From the NCBI RefSeq assembly GCF_900460955.1, contig NZ_UFUW01000001.1:1238738-1302737 (forward strand): a stretch of 64,000 bases of DNA, written 5' to 3'. A program made the translations under genes and the position numbers. How positions within the stretch are numbered: the stretch's first letter is position 1; each line of letters opens with the position of its first letter. Below the pieces are notes generated by a model that saw nothing but the letters and a program-made list of their open reading frames with translations, searched no databases and was not told where the DNA came from. Of this stretch, positions 57,611 through 64,000 are shown in pieces. This stretch comes from Cardiobacterium valvarum. Lineage in GTDB: Bacteria; Pseudomonadota; Gammaproteobacteria; Cardiobacteriales; Cardiobacteriaceae.

Positions 57611-58048
57611 TCAGTAGTGGCTTTTGCCGCAGGAAACATCCGTGACCGACAATGTGCGGCAGCCACCTTGGTAGGAGAACTGACAGATTACGTCAGCCTT
57701 AGGCAGCAGATCACCGCCGTTTTGTGCCCATTCGATAAATATATAGGTGGCTCGTGTTTCCCAGTCGCGTACATCAAGGTACAAGAGCTCATCCACTGTC
57801 GCCAAGCGGTATAAATCTGCATGAATAATAGTATGTTGACCTATATAATATTCGTGCATAAGGGCGTAAGTCGGACTCTGTACGGCACCCGGATAACCCG
57901 CCTGTCGCAACCAGCTGCGAACAAAAGCCGTCTTCCCCGCCCCCAGCGTACCTTCCAGATAATAGACTTTGTTATTAGCATGTTGCCTGATTTCTGCAAC
58001 AGCCGCATCCAGCAATTCTAGTGTGGCGATGTCAAAATCTTGTTGCAT
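57611..58048 (-). CDS. tsaE: tRNA threonylcarbamoyladenosine biosynthesis ATPase TsaE
   Basis: A 145-residue P-loop ATPase that cycles the TsaBD complex during t6A37 tRNA modification. It shows YYLEGTLGAGKTAFVRSWLR at residues 29-48 (Walker A), VQSPTYALMHEYY near 57, HADLYRL near 75 and FIEWAQNG with Walker-B-like Glu near 105. tsaE followed by an AmiB-type amidase is a widely conserved gammaproteobacterial order (yjeE-amiB). Its partner tsaD is at 60720, just beyond the GTPase cluster. Confidence 0.94.
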   Translation of the reverse strand: MQQDFDIATLELLDAAVAEIRQHANNKVYYLEGTLGAGKTAFVRSWLRQAGYPGAVQSPTYALMHEYYIGQHTIIHADLYRLATVDELLYLDVRDWETRATYIFIEWAQNGGDLLPKADVICQFSYQGGCRTLSVTDVSCGKSHY

Positions 58049-58236
58049 TGGCGTTCAAGAGGTTCAAAACTAGGGCAGCATTACAGCAATATTGCCCTAT
58101 CAGGTAAAGGGATGGGGGCATTTAGGCATACAGTCTATTGTTATCAAATGTTTTTTGGGAATAGGTATGATTGAAGCATAGTGGCAGGTGCCTTAGGCGT
58201 TATGCAAAATAGTTATATCACTTGGAGTAAATCACA

Positions 58237-58593
58237 ATGGCTAAAATTGATCTCAGCAGCCTGCAAGATATTGACGGTTTCAAAGCTGCAGCACTGGTAG
58301 ATTCTGACAGCGGTCTCGCACTTGCTACCGAAGGTTCAGGTATTGATCTTGAGCTGGCAGCCGCCGGTAACACCGAAGTTCTCAATGCCAAACGTCGTGT
58401 ATCCAAATCCTTGGGTTTGAACGACGGTATTGAAGACATCCTTATCACCCTTAGCAAAAGCTACCACCTGATCCGTCCGCTGGAACGCAACGAAAAATTG
58501 TTCCTCTATCTCGTTTTGGATCGTGCCCGTTCCAATTTGGCTATGGCTCGTCACGAGTTGCGCAGCTTCGAAAAAGAACTCGATTTTTCCTGA
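58237..58593 (+). CDS. Roadblock/LC7-like protein 1 of the GTPase cluster
   Basis: A 118-residue protein with the size and pattern of a roadblock/LC7 domain: ASL-type strand [20 protein letters not shown] near residue 17, a central helix ([20 protein letters not shown]), paired strands [18 protein letters not shown] and [20 protein letters not shown], and a final helix. Roadblock proteins dimerise and act as GAPs or scaffolds for Ras-like GTPases (MglB for MglA). It begins at ATG 58237 behind TTGGAG, 188 bases downstream of and divergent from tsaE. Three same-strand genes of the cluster follow within 70 bases or less of each other. Confidence 0.75.
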   Translation: MAKIDLSSLQDIDGFKAAALVDSDSGLALATEGSGIDLELAAAGNTEVLNAKRRVSKSLGLNDGIEDILITLSKSYHLIRPLERNEKLFLYLVLDRARSNLAMARHELRSFEKELDFS

Positions 58594-58661
58594 TCGGGGG
58601 GATATCATCACGCGCTCCCTACCACCAAATAGGGAGCGTTATTTTTATGTAACTCAGTGAC

Positions 58662-59672
58662 ATGGAAACTCTCGTCATGCCGGATAACCATAATATCTGC
58701 CTGCTCGGGTTCTCTCCTGAATCGGAAACCCGTATCAAGAAACTTATCAACAGCGCGCCGCAAGGCTCATCCATTGTGTGGGTCGCTGCCAACCACAAGG
58801 GGCTGAACGGCGTGGTTATTAACGCCAGTTTCCTGCCCACTCCCCAGATTCAGAAATATATCTCGCTGGTGCGTTGCCCCATTGTTTGCGCCTATAACAA
58901 CGATGACGGTGCCGCTCAGGCTAAACAGTACCATTTCCCCGCCCTGGATTTGCGTGATACCGACAATGGCAACGCCGTTTCGTGGCTGGATCAACTCTTT
59001 GGTGGCCACGGCTCACCTGCAGCGACGGCTACGACTGCAGCGTCGGCACCGACCCACCACAGCACCACGGATGCTGTGCCAAGCAGCAATACACGCGAAC
59101 TACTCAATCATATCCGCCGCCGCGATCACATGGTTATCCGCGCCACGCACGAGCGCAATATTACCTGGATCAAGCCGCGTGAAGGGTTGGTGTACATCAA
59201 CTACCCGCGCGAAGCCGTACCCGGTTTTGATTCTTGGACTTGGGTCGCGACTGACAATGACGATATTCCCGACAATGCACGCAAACTGCAATTCGACTTG
59301 TGGCTCTTTGAAAGCCTATGGCAATCGAATATGGACGGTCGCCAGGACATTGACGATCAGGCCTATTACCGCCTGATCCGTTTCCCGCAACCGCTTGGTA
59401 GACATGGACGTACCGAAGCACTACGTCTTGCCACCTGCGCGCAGACCCATCCGGTCAACATCGAGACCCTCTTCGAAAAAACCTCCTATTCCTATGACCG
59501 CATCCGTCGCTTCCTCTTTGCCACCCTGATGGCGGGACAAGTGCAGAGACTCGAACAGGGCAGCTTCGTTGCCGAAGAACAAGTCAAACGTGCATATAGC
59601 TCGCAAGAAAAAGAAAAAGTGGAACAAAAGCGCAGTCTGCTGCAACGTCTGCGTGAAAAGCTCGGCCTCTAA
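58662..59672 (+). CDS. Unrecognised 336-residue partner protein of the GTPase cluster
   Basis: I do not recognise this protein. Residues about 8-115 look like an alpha/beta receiver-like fold (NICLLGFSPESETRIKKLIN, VRCPIVCAYNND, YHFPALDLRD) without a clear phospho-acceptor pocket. A Thr/Ala/His-rich linker (about 117-148) follows, then a domain of about 150 residues (HMVIRATHERNITWIKPREG, LQFDLWLFESLWQSN, TEALRLATCAQTHPVN), and a charged C-terminal helix SSQEKEKVEQKRSLLQRLRE. The layout, a sensory-like N-domain plus a winged-helix-like C-part, suggests an effector or scaffold for the GTPase. An alternative start is ATG 58677. The GTPase gene follows after 24 bases. Confidence 0.7.
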   Translation: METLVMPDNHNICLLGFSPESETRIKKLINSAPQGSSIVWVAANHKGLNGVVINASFLPTPQIQKYISLVRCPIVCAYNNDDGAAQAKQYHFPALDLRDTDNGNAVSWLDQLFGGHGSPAATATTAASAPTHHSTTDAVPSSNTRELLNHIRRRDHMVIRATHERNITWIKPREGLVYINYPREAVPGFDSWTWVATDNDDIPDNARKLQFDLWLFESLWQSNMDGRQDIDDQAYYRLIRFPQPLGRHGRTEALRLATCAQTHPVNIETLFEKTSYSYDRIRRFLFATLMAGQVQRLEQGSFVAEEQVKRAYSSQEKEKVEQKRSLLQRLREKLGL

Positions 59673-59696
59673 CATTTATCGGATAACCAACACATC

Positions 59697-60230
59697 ATGC
59701 AAGAATTCAAAATCATCTTCGCAGGCAGTATGGGTGCCGGCAAAACTACAGCAATCAAGGCGCTCTCAGACAAAGAAGTTGTCTCAACCGATGTCGTCAA
59801 CAGCGATAAAAAAGCGCATAACAAACTGCTGACCACTGTTGGCATTGACTACGGGCAAATCATCCTGCCACCGGACACCAAAGTCGGCCTCTATGGCACA
59901 CCCGGGCAAGAACGTTTCGAACTGGTTTGGCGTGTCGTTACCGAAGGGGCACTTGGCGCCATCGTCCTGGTGGATAGCTCCATGCCGAAAGCAGTGAAAG
60001 AACTGCCGTATTACGTGGACTATTTCCATAAACACAAAATGAACAGCATCGTCGTTGGCATCACCCATTGCGACGTCGAACACAACTATCTGACCCTTGC
60101 CGAAAGCTTCAAAATCCTCGAAGCGCGCGATTTCAAATTCCCGATATTCGAAGTGGATGCCCGGAAACGGGATGATGTATTATTGCTGGTCGAAACCCTG
60201 ATAGCTTCCATCGAAGCAGAGATCAACTAA
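59697..60230 (+). CDS. Ras-like small GTPase (MglA-like)
   Basis: A 177-residue P-loop GTPase. G1 is FAGSMGAGKTTAIKAL (residues 6-21), a switch I candidate is TTVGIDYGQIILPPDTKVGL with the conserved Thr, G3 is LYGTPGQERFELVW near 63 (where MglA has TVPGQ), the G4 position reads GITHCDVEHN (T-x-x-D type, as in several bacterial Ras-like proteins) and a G5-like VDARKRDD is near 155. It has no membrane anchor. Such GTPases are found beside roadblock proteins and set cell polarity or control type IV pili in other bacteria. Start ATG 59697 is clear; the second roadblock gene follows after 9 bases. Confidence 0.87.
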   Translation: MQEFKIIFAGSMGAGKTTAIKALSDKEVVSTDVVNSDKKAHNKLLTTVGIDYGQIILPPDTKVGLYGTPGQERFELVWRVVTEGALGAIVLVDSSMPKAVKELPYYVDYFHKHKMNSIVVGITHCDVEHNYLTLAESFKILEARDFKFPIFEVDARKRDDVLLLVETLIASIEAEIN

Positions 60231-60239
60231 GGAACGCCC

Positions 60240-60656
60240 ATGGCAACATTAGAAGACTACCGCGAAAGTACCTTTGTCAGTTACTGCACCCGCGCACTGG
60301 AAACCTTTGCCGTAGACACGCCGGGCGTCAAAAATGTCTTGCTTGCCACGCCTGACGGCTTCGAGATTGCCGCCCACACTGATGACAACAAACATAGTGC
60401 CGACAACCTTGCCGCCGTAGGTAGCTCGCTCTTTGCCCTCGGCTCCTCGCTTATCTCCGAATTTGACCTCGGCAACAGCAAATCCATCACCATTGACAGC
60501 GAAAAAGGCAAAGTCTATATCAGCGCCGTCAGCGTTGACGACAAAGCACTCATCATCCTCATCCAGTCCACCCAAAGCGCTATGCTGGCACACATCCTGC
60601 ACGGTGCAAACAAACTGGCCGATCAGATTGCCAAACGCCTGATGCTCCTCTCCTGA
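60240..60656 (+). CDS. Roadblock/LC7 protein 2 of the GTPase cluster
   Basis: A 138-residue roadblock/LC7 protein, closer to MglB than the first one. The N-terminal helix YRESTFVSYCTRALETFAVD is followed by KNVLLATPDGFEIAAHTDD (residues about 31-49), the long helix AAVGSSLFALGSSLISEFDL near 60-79, strands KSITIDSEKGKVYISAVSVD and ALIILIQSTQSAMLAHILHG, and a C-terminal helix. It most probably binds the GTPase encoded 9 bases upstream. A strong terminator at 60675-60710 ends the cluster before tsaD. Confidence 0.83.
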   Translation: MATLEDYRESTFVSYCTRALETFAVDTPGVKNVLLATPDGFEIAAHTDDNKHSADNLAAVGSSLFALGSSLISEFDLGNSKSITIDSEKGKVYISAVSVDDKALIILIQSTQSAMLAHILHGANKLADQIAKRLMLLS

Positions 60657-60674
60657 CCATTCCCACGAACACCA

Positions 60675-60710
60675 CGGCAGCCCCGTCCCAGTGCGGGGCT
60701 GCCGCTTTTT
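60675..60710 (+). terminator. Terminator closing the GTPase cluster
   Basis: GGCAGCCCC and GGGGCTGCC form a 9-bp stem over a 10-nt loop, followed by GCTTTTT, 19 bases after the roadblock gene stop and 10 bases before tsaD. Confidence 0.88.
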
Positions 60711-60719
60711 ACAACGACC

Positions 60720-61757
60720 ATGACCACACCGCTCATCCTCGCCGTTGAAAGCTCCTGCGACGAAACCGCCGTCGCCCTGTACAGCGCAGACGAAGGTATC
60801 CTCGCCAACGAAGTCTATTCCCAAATCGAACTGCACCGTGTCCACGGCGGCGTCGTCCCCGAGCTTGCCGCGCGCGACCACCTGCGCCGCCTGCCGCATA
60901 TCCTGCAACAGGCCCTCGAACGTGCGGGCAAAACGCTCACCGACATCAACCTCATCGCCTATACCGCTGGCCCCGGCCTACTCGGTGCGCTGATGACCGG
61001 AGCGGGATACGCACGCGCACTCGCCTACGGCCTCAATATCCCCGCTATCGCCATCCACCACATGGAAGGACACCTGCTCTCACCCTTGCTGGATACTGCT
61101 GCCCGGCCACAACTGCCCTATATCGCCCTGCTGGTCTCCGGTGGGCACACCCAGCTCATGGCTGTGGATGCACCAGGCAGCTACCGTCTGTTGGGGCAAA
61201 CCCTGGATGACGCCGTCGGCGAAGCCTTCGATAAAACCGCGAAACTGCTCGGTCTGCCCTATCCCGGCGGTCCTGAGCTGGCAGCACTCGCCGCACAGGG
61301 TAATGCCGACCGTTTCCCGCTGCCGCGCCCGATGACCAACCGCCCCGGCATGGACTTCAGCTTCAGCGGACTCAAAACCCAAGTGCGCCTGCTCATCGAA
61401 GAACAGGGCGATGACCCGCAAACCCATGCTGACATCGCTGCCGCCTTCCAGCAGGCTGTGGTGGATACCCTCGTCATCAAAAGCCGCCGTGCCTGGCAAG
61501 AAACCGGTTACCGCGACCTCGTCGTTGCCGGTGGCGTCAGTGCCAACCGCACCCTGCGCCAAGCCCTGCAACAAGAAGCCGATAAACGCGGCAAACGTGT
61601 GTATTTCCCACCGCTTGCGCTCTGCGGAGATAACGCCCTGATGATCGCCTACGCCGCCGCGCAACGTTACGACGGGCATGACAGTCCGCTCAATATCGCC
61701 GTCAAAGCCCGCTGGGATCTTACCGACCTGCCCCCTCACCCTATTCGTCAACCATGA
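60720..61757 (+). CDS. tsaD: tRNA N6-threonylcarbamoyladenosine transferase TsaD
   Basis: A 345-residue ASKHA-fold enzyme transferring threonylcarbamoyl to A37 of ANN-decoding tRNAs (E. coli 337). Signatures: LAVESSCDETAVALYS at residues 6-21, VPELAARDHLRRL near 44, the metal-binding HHMEGHLLSPLL near 111 and LLVSGGHTQLMAV near 134, GEAFDKTAKLLGLPYPGGPE near 165 and VVAGGVSANRTLRQAL near 268. It works with TsaB and TsaE. Its own promoter must lie at or before the terminator just upstream, because the space between is only 10 bases. The stop overlaps the next gene by 4 bases. Confidence 0.95.
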   Translation: MTTPLILAVESSCDETAVALYSADEGILANEVYSQIELHRVHGGVVPELAARDHLRRLPHILQQALERAGKTLTDINLIAYTAGPGLLGALMTGAGYARALAYGLNIPAIAIHHMEGHLLSPLLDTAARPQLPYIALLVSGGHTQLMAVDAPGSYRLLGQTLDDAVGEAFDKTAKLLGLPYPGGPELAALAAQGNADRFPLPRPMTNRPGMDFSFSGLKTQVRLLIEEQGDDPQTHADIAAAFQQAVVDTLVIKSRRAWQETGYRDLVVAGGVSANRTLRQALQQEADKRGKRVYFPPLALCGDNALMIAYAAAQRYDGHDSPLNIAVKARWDLTDLPPHPIRQP

Positions 61758-62233
61758 AAAAAATCCAGCACCGCCCCGTTCTCGAAACCTACCTGCTCGC
61801 CGCCGCAAGCGGCATTTTTGCCCTGTGGATGCTGAAACGCCTCTTCGGTAGCGGCCTTAATCTCGCCGCTGCCGGTTGCGCATACGACGCCGCCCTGCCG
61901 TACAAAATCGCCTGCGCCACCCTGCGTAACAGCGGTTACAGTGGTTTTGCAGCCCTCATTGCGCTCGCGACCGCCATCGCCGGTATCTACGGCGCCGTAC
62001 AAATCATCCGGGGACAAAAAAGCGGTTATCTCACCCTTATTGTCCTCTACGGCCTGCAAACCGTCCGCTTCGAATACGGCGCTTTCAGCTACTACCTGCC
62101 GACCGCGCTCAACTTTTACTACCAGCACCCCATCCCCCGCACCGGTGGGATCTTGCTGCTGAACATCAATTTTCTGACCTTCCTCCTTCTCCTCTTCAGC
62201 GTAGGCAGATACCGCAACGACTACACTGGCTGA
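61754..62233 (+). CDS. Small polytopic membrane protein of unknown function
   Basis: A 159-residue protein with four predicted membrane helices (LETYLLAAASGIFALWMLKR, GFAALIALATAIAGIYGAVQ, GYLTLIVLYGLQTVRF and GILLLNINFLTFLLLLFSVG) and short loops. The AGCAYDAALPYKIACA loop between helices 1 and 2 contains two cysteines, possibly a periplasmic disulphide. The start ATG overlaps the tsaD stop (ATGA), so it is translated with tsaD. No family is recognised. Confidence 0.75.
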   Translation: MKKIQHRPVLETYLLAAASGIFALWMLKRLFGSGLNLAAAGCAYDAALPYKIACATLRNSGYSGFAALIALATAIAGIYGAVQIIRGQKSGYLTLIVLYGLQTVRFEYGAFSYYLPTALNFYYQHPIPRTGGILLLNINFLTFLLLLFSVGRYRNDYTG

Positions 62234-62679
62234 CAGCAAGCACAGTCCTTAACGTTTTCAGCGGCAAAGGGATTTAATGACGGCAGCGAAACAGAGAAAA
62301 GCAGCAAACCCGTGATACTTACGGGCTTTGCTTGATGTGTCTACACAAAAAGCCCCTTGCAGTTGGCGAGGGGCTTTTTGTCGTACTGGGATTACAGCGA
62401 ACAACACAAGCGTCGCTGATTAAACCGGAGTAAACAATGTCGCCAGCGACAACACCCGTTTACGGTCGAATTGAAAGAGCAGGTAGTTGTTGTCAAGCCA
62501 GTAGGGTCAATGGCGAAGGCGCAAGCCAGCACAACAAAGCGTCTTTGTAGACACATGTCAAGCGGGATAAACACTGGGCTCGTAGCAAGCCGCCAAGCGG
62601 GATAAAACCGGACTTGTAACGGCGGATTAGTCCCTGCCCGGTGAGCCTAGGCTACCGGGCGTGAGAGGCGGCGTCTCGC
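62234..62679. other. 446-bp gene-free stretch with terminator, inverted repeat and dispersed repeats
   Basis: No gene is visible. It holds a terminator-like hairpin AAAAGCCCCT/AGGGGCTTTTT (62348-62379), an inverted pair TGATGTGTCTACA (62333-62345) and TTGTAGACACATGTCA (62546-62561), and two repeat units, TCAAGCGGGATAAACACTGG (from 62559) and GCCAAGCGGGATAAAACCGG (from 62591). Confidence 0.7.
62348..62379 (+). terminator. Terminator downstream of the tsaD unit
   Basis: AAAAAGCCCCT and AGGGGCTTTTT pair over an 11-nt loop, about 115 bases after the membrane protein stop. Confidence 0.75.
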
Positions 62680-63714
62680 TTATTTTTCGACGACGATGTT
62701 GGGGAAGGCCTGCGTGATGCTTTCTCTTGCAGCGAGTTGCGCCATGGTGCGCAGGGCGATGCGGCGGTAGCGGCGGGCGATGTCGCTATCCGGTGCGGCG
62801 GCGGTGGTCGGGTTGCCGTTGTCGGTTTCTTCGCGGATGCGGATGTCGAGCGGCACGCCGCCGAGGTAGGGCATGTGGTGGCTGACGGCGAGCAGTTTGC
62901 CGCCGTCTTTGCCGAAGATATGCGCTTCATGGCCGCAGTTTGGGCAGGTATACACGCTCATGTTTTCGACGAGGCCGAGGATGGGGATGTTCACTTTGTC
63001 GAACATGGTTTTGGCTTTTTTGGCGTCGAGCAGGGCGATGTCCTGCGGGGTGGTGATGATGACGGCGCCCGCGACCGGGATTTGCTGGGCGAGGGTGAGC
63101 TGGGTATCGCCGGTACCGGGCGGCAGGTCGATAATGAGGTAGTCAAGGTCGTGCCAGCGGGTTTCGCGGTAGAGTTGCAGCAGGGTCTGGTTGATCATCG
63201 GGCCGCGCCAGATCATGGCGGTGTCTTCATCTACGAGGTCGCCGATGGAGAGGGTCTGGATGCCGTGACGGTTGACGGGCTGCATGGTTTTGCCGTCTTC
63301 GCTGGTCGGGCGGGTCGCGCCGCCGAGCATCCGCGCCTGGCTGGGGCCGTAGATGTCGGCATCCAGCAGGCCGGTGCGCGCACCAAGTTGGTGCAGGGCA
63401 ATGGCAAGGTTGACGGAGAGGGTGGATTTGCCGACGCCGCCTTTGCCGGAGGCGACGGCGATGATATTTTTGATTTGCGGGTTGGCTTTGATGCCGCTTG
63501 CATGTGCGCGCACGCGGTAGTCGAAGCGGATGCGGGCAGTGTCGATGCCGAGTGCGGCCAGCGCGTCGCGCCAGCGGGTTTCTTCTTGTTGTGCGGGGAA
63601 GCCGGGGGAGAGGGTGAGGCTGTCGTCATCGTTCGTCTGGATGGCCCCGGCAGCGGCGAAGGGGGCGAGGTCAAGTTCGGGGTCGTGGTAGTTTTGGATG
63701 AGGTCGGTTTTCAT
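62680..63714 (-). CDS. apbC: Iron-sulphur cluster carrier protein ApbC (Mrp/NBP35 family)
   Basis: A 344-residue P-loop ATPase that carries Fe-S clusters to target proteins. An N-terminal MIP18-like region (residues 1-80) precedes the deviant Walker A VASGKGGVGKSTLSVNLAIA near 86, LDADIYGPSQARMLG near 115, IIDLPPGTGDTQLTLAQQ near 194, and the cluster-binding CPNC in VYTCPNCGHEAHIFG near 258. Length is close to E. coli Mrp (369). ATG 63714 is preferred over 63726 because it forms an ATGA overlap with the aroE stop, the coupling seen elsewhere in this window. Confidence 0.94.
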   Translation of the reverse strand: MKTDLIQNYHDPELDLAPFAAAGAIQTNDDDSLTLSPGFPAQQEETRWRDALAALGIDTARIRFDYRVRAHASGIKANPQIKNIIAVASGKGGVGKSTLSVNLAIALHQLGARTGLLDADIYGPSQARMLGGATRPTSEDGKTMQPVNRHGIQTLSIGDLVDEDTAMIWRGPMINQTLLQLYRETRWHDLDYLIIDLPPGTGDTQLTLAQQIPVAGAVIITTPQDIALLDAKKAKTMFDKVNIPILGLVENMSVYTCPNCGHEAHIFGKDGGKLLAVSHHMPYLGGVPLDIRIREETDNGNPTTAAAPDSDIARRYRRIALRTMAQLAARESITQAFPNIVVEK

Positions 63715-64000
63715 GCGGGGAACCATTGTTGGAAGGAGAGCCAGGCTTGGGCTTGCAGCATGGTGCTGCCGTCGTGGGCGGTGAGGTGGTGCGAGCGTGC
63801 CCAGTCAAGGAAGGGGGTGTCACGGCCATAGGTCATGTCGTAGGCGTAGGTCTGCGGGTGGGCGATGTTGTCCGGCAGGGTGAAGGCGGTGTTGTTGAAC
63901 GCCGCCGAGGTGGCGTTGATGATGAGGTCGTAAGCGGGCGCGGCAGCGAGGTCTTCGAGGCTACCTGCCGTGAGCGGCACGGTGGTGTGCAGTTGTTGCG
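63711..64000 (-). CDS. aroE: Shikimate dehydrogenase, C-terminal part, cut by the window edge
   Basis: About 95 C-terminal codons are present; the start lies beyond 64000. YDLIINATSAAFNNTAF is the NADP-binding-domain NATS motif of AroE, followed by YAYDMTYGRDTPFLDWARSH and the C-terminal DGSTMLQAQAWLSFQQW, the shikimate-binding end typical of the family. It reduces 3-dehydroshikimate to shikimate, the substrate of AroK encoded at 55363-55902. The stop overlaps apbC by 4 bases. Confidence 0.92.
   Translation of the reverse strand, partial: QQLHTTVPLTAGSLEDLAAAPAYDLIINATSAAFNNTAFTLPDNIAHPQTYAYDMTYGRDTPFLDWARSHHLTAHDGSTMLQAQAWLSFQQWFPA

Overview
The window reads as chromosome of a GC-rich gammaproteobacterium, most likely a Cardiobacterium-type organism. 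That placement is inferred from gene content, the RbbA/YhhJ-type exporter, the azurin and repeat families rather than from a marker gene. No rRNA, tRNA or CRISPR array was seen.

Layout. 1-7189: end of an S9 peptidase gene, a small exported protein bracketed by two inverted copies of a 108-bp MITE-like repeat, then a run of minus-strand genes (alpha/beta hydrolase, YafQ/DinJ-type toxin-antitoxin, aldo/keto reductase, dinB, HAD phosphatase, membrane-TPR protein). 7325-15647: yccS, an intact IS5-family element and the minus-strand sbcDC pair. 15793-19913: a methyltransferase followed by a decayed accessory island with a structured mRNA leader, a HigBA system, broken antitoxins, an ssb pseudogene and an IS stump. 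19925-28809: rlmB, sucA-sucB, a DUF1963 gene, lpdA, rph-rdgB. 28859-29670: nested IS remnants. 29808-37923: maeB, pepN-relA, an EamA transporter. 38271-45060: serB-like gene, then a drug-exporter operon (two-ABC/permease fusion, permease, outer-membrane factor) behind a promoter carrying two palindromic operators. 45202-48242: two identical-length IS481-type elements in opposite orientation inside a tandem repeat field. 48395-54287: glnE, aat, ybaN, a 48-residue protein, cmoA, lipA. 54807-64000: azurin, tsaE-amidase-aroK (minus), a four-gene Ras-like GTPase/roadblock cluster, tsaD, a membrane protein, apbC and the end of aroE.

Two themes recur. First, short GC-rich palindromic repeats (cores CCAAGCGGGATA, GGTGGGCTGAAGCCCACC and CTCCCGCAAGCGGGAG) fill the intergenic gaps, serve as IS landing sites, and have also entered coding sequence in frame in sbcC, the exporter ATPase and a small island gene. 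Second, the compact cluster 58237-60656 (two roadblock/LC7 proteins, a Ras-like GTPase and an unrecognised partner) is the best candidate here for an undescribed system, possibly a minimal MglA/MglB-like polarity or motility switch. Functions are assigned by reading conserved motifs; no database search was possible.
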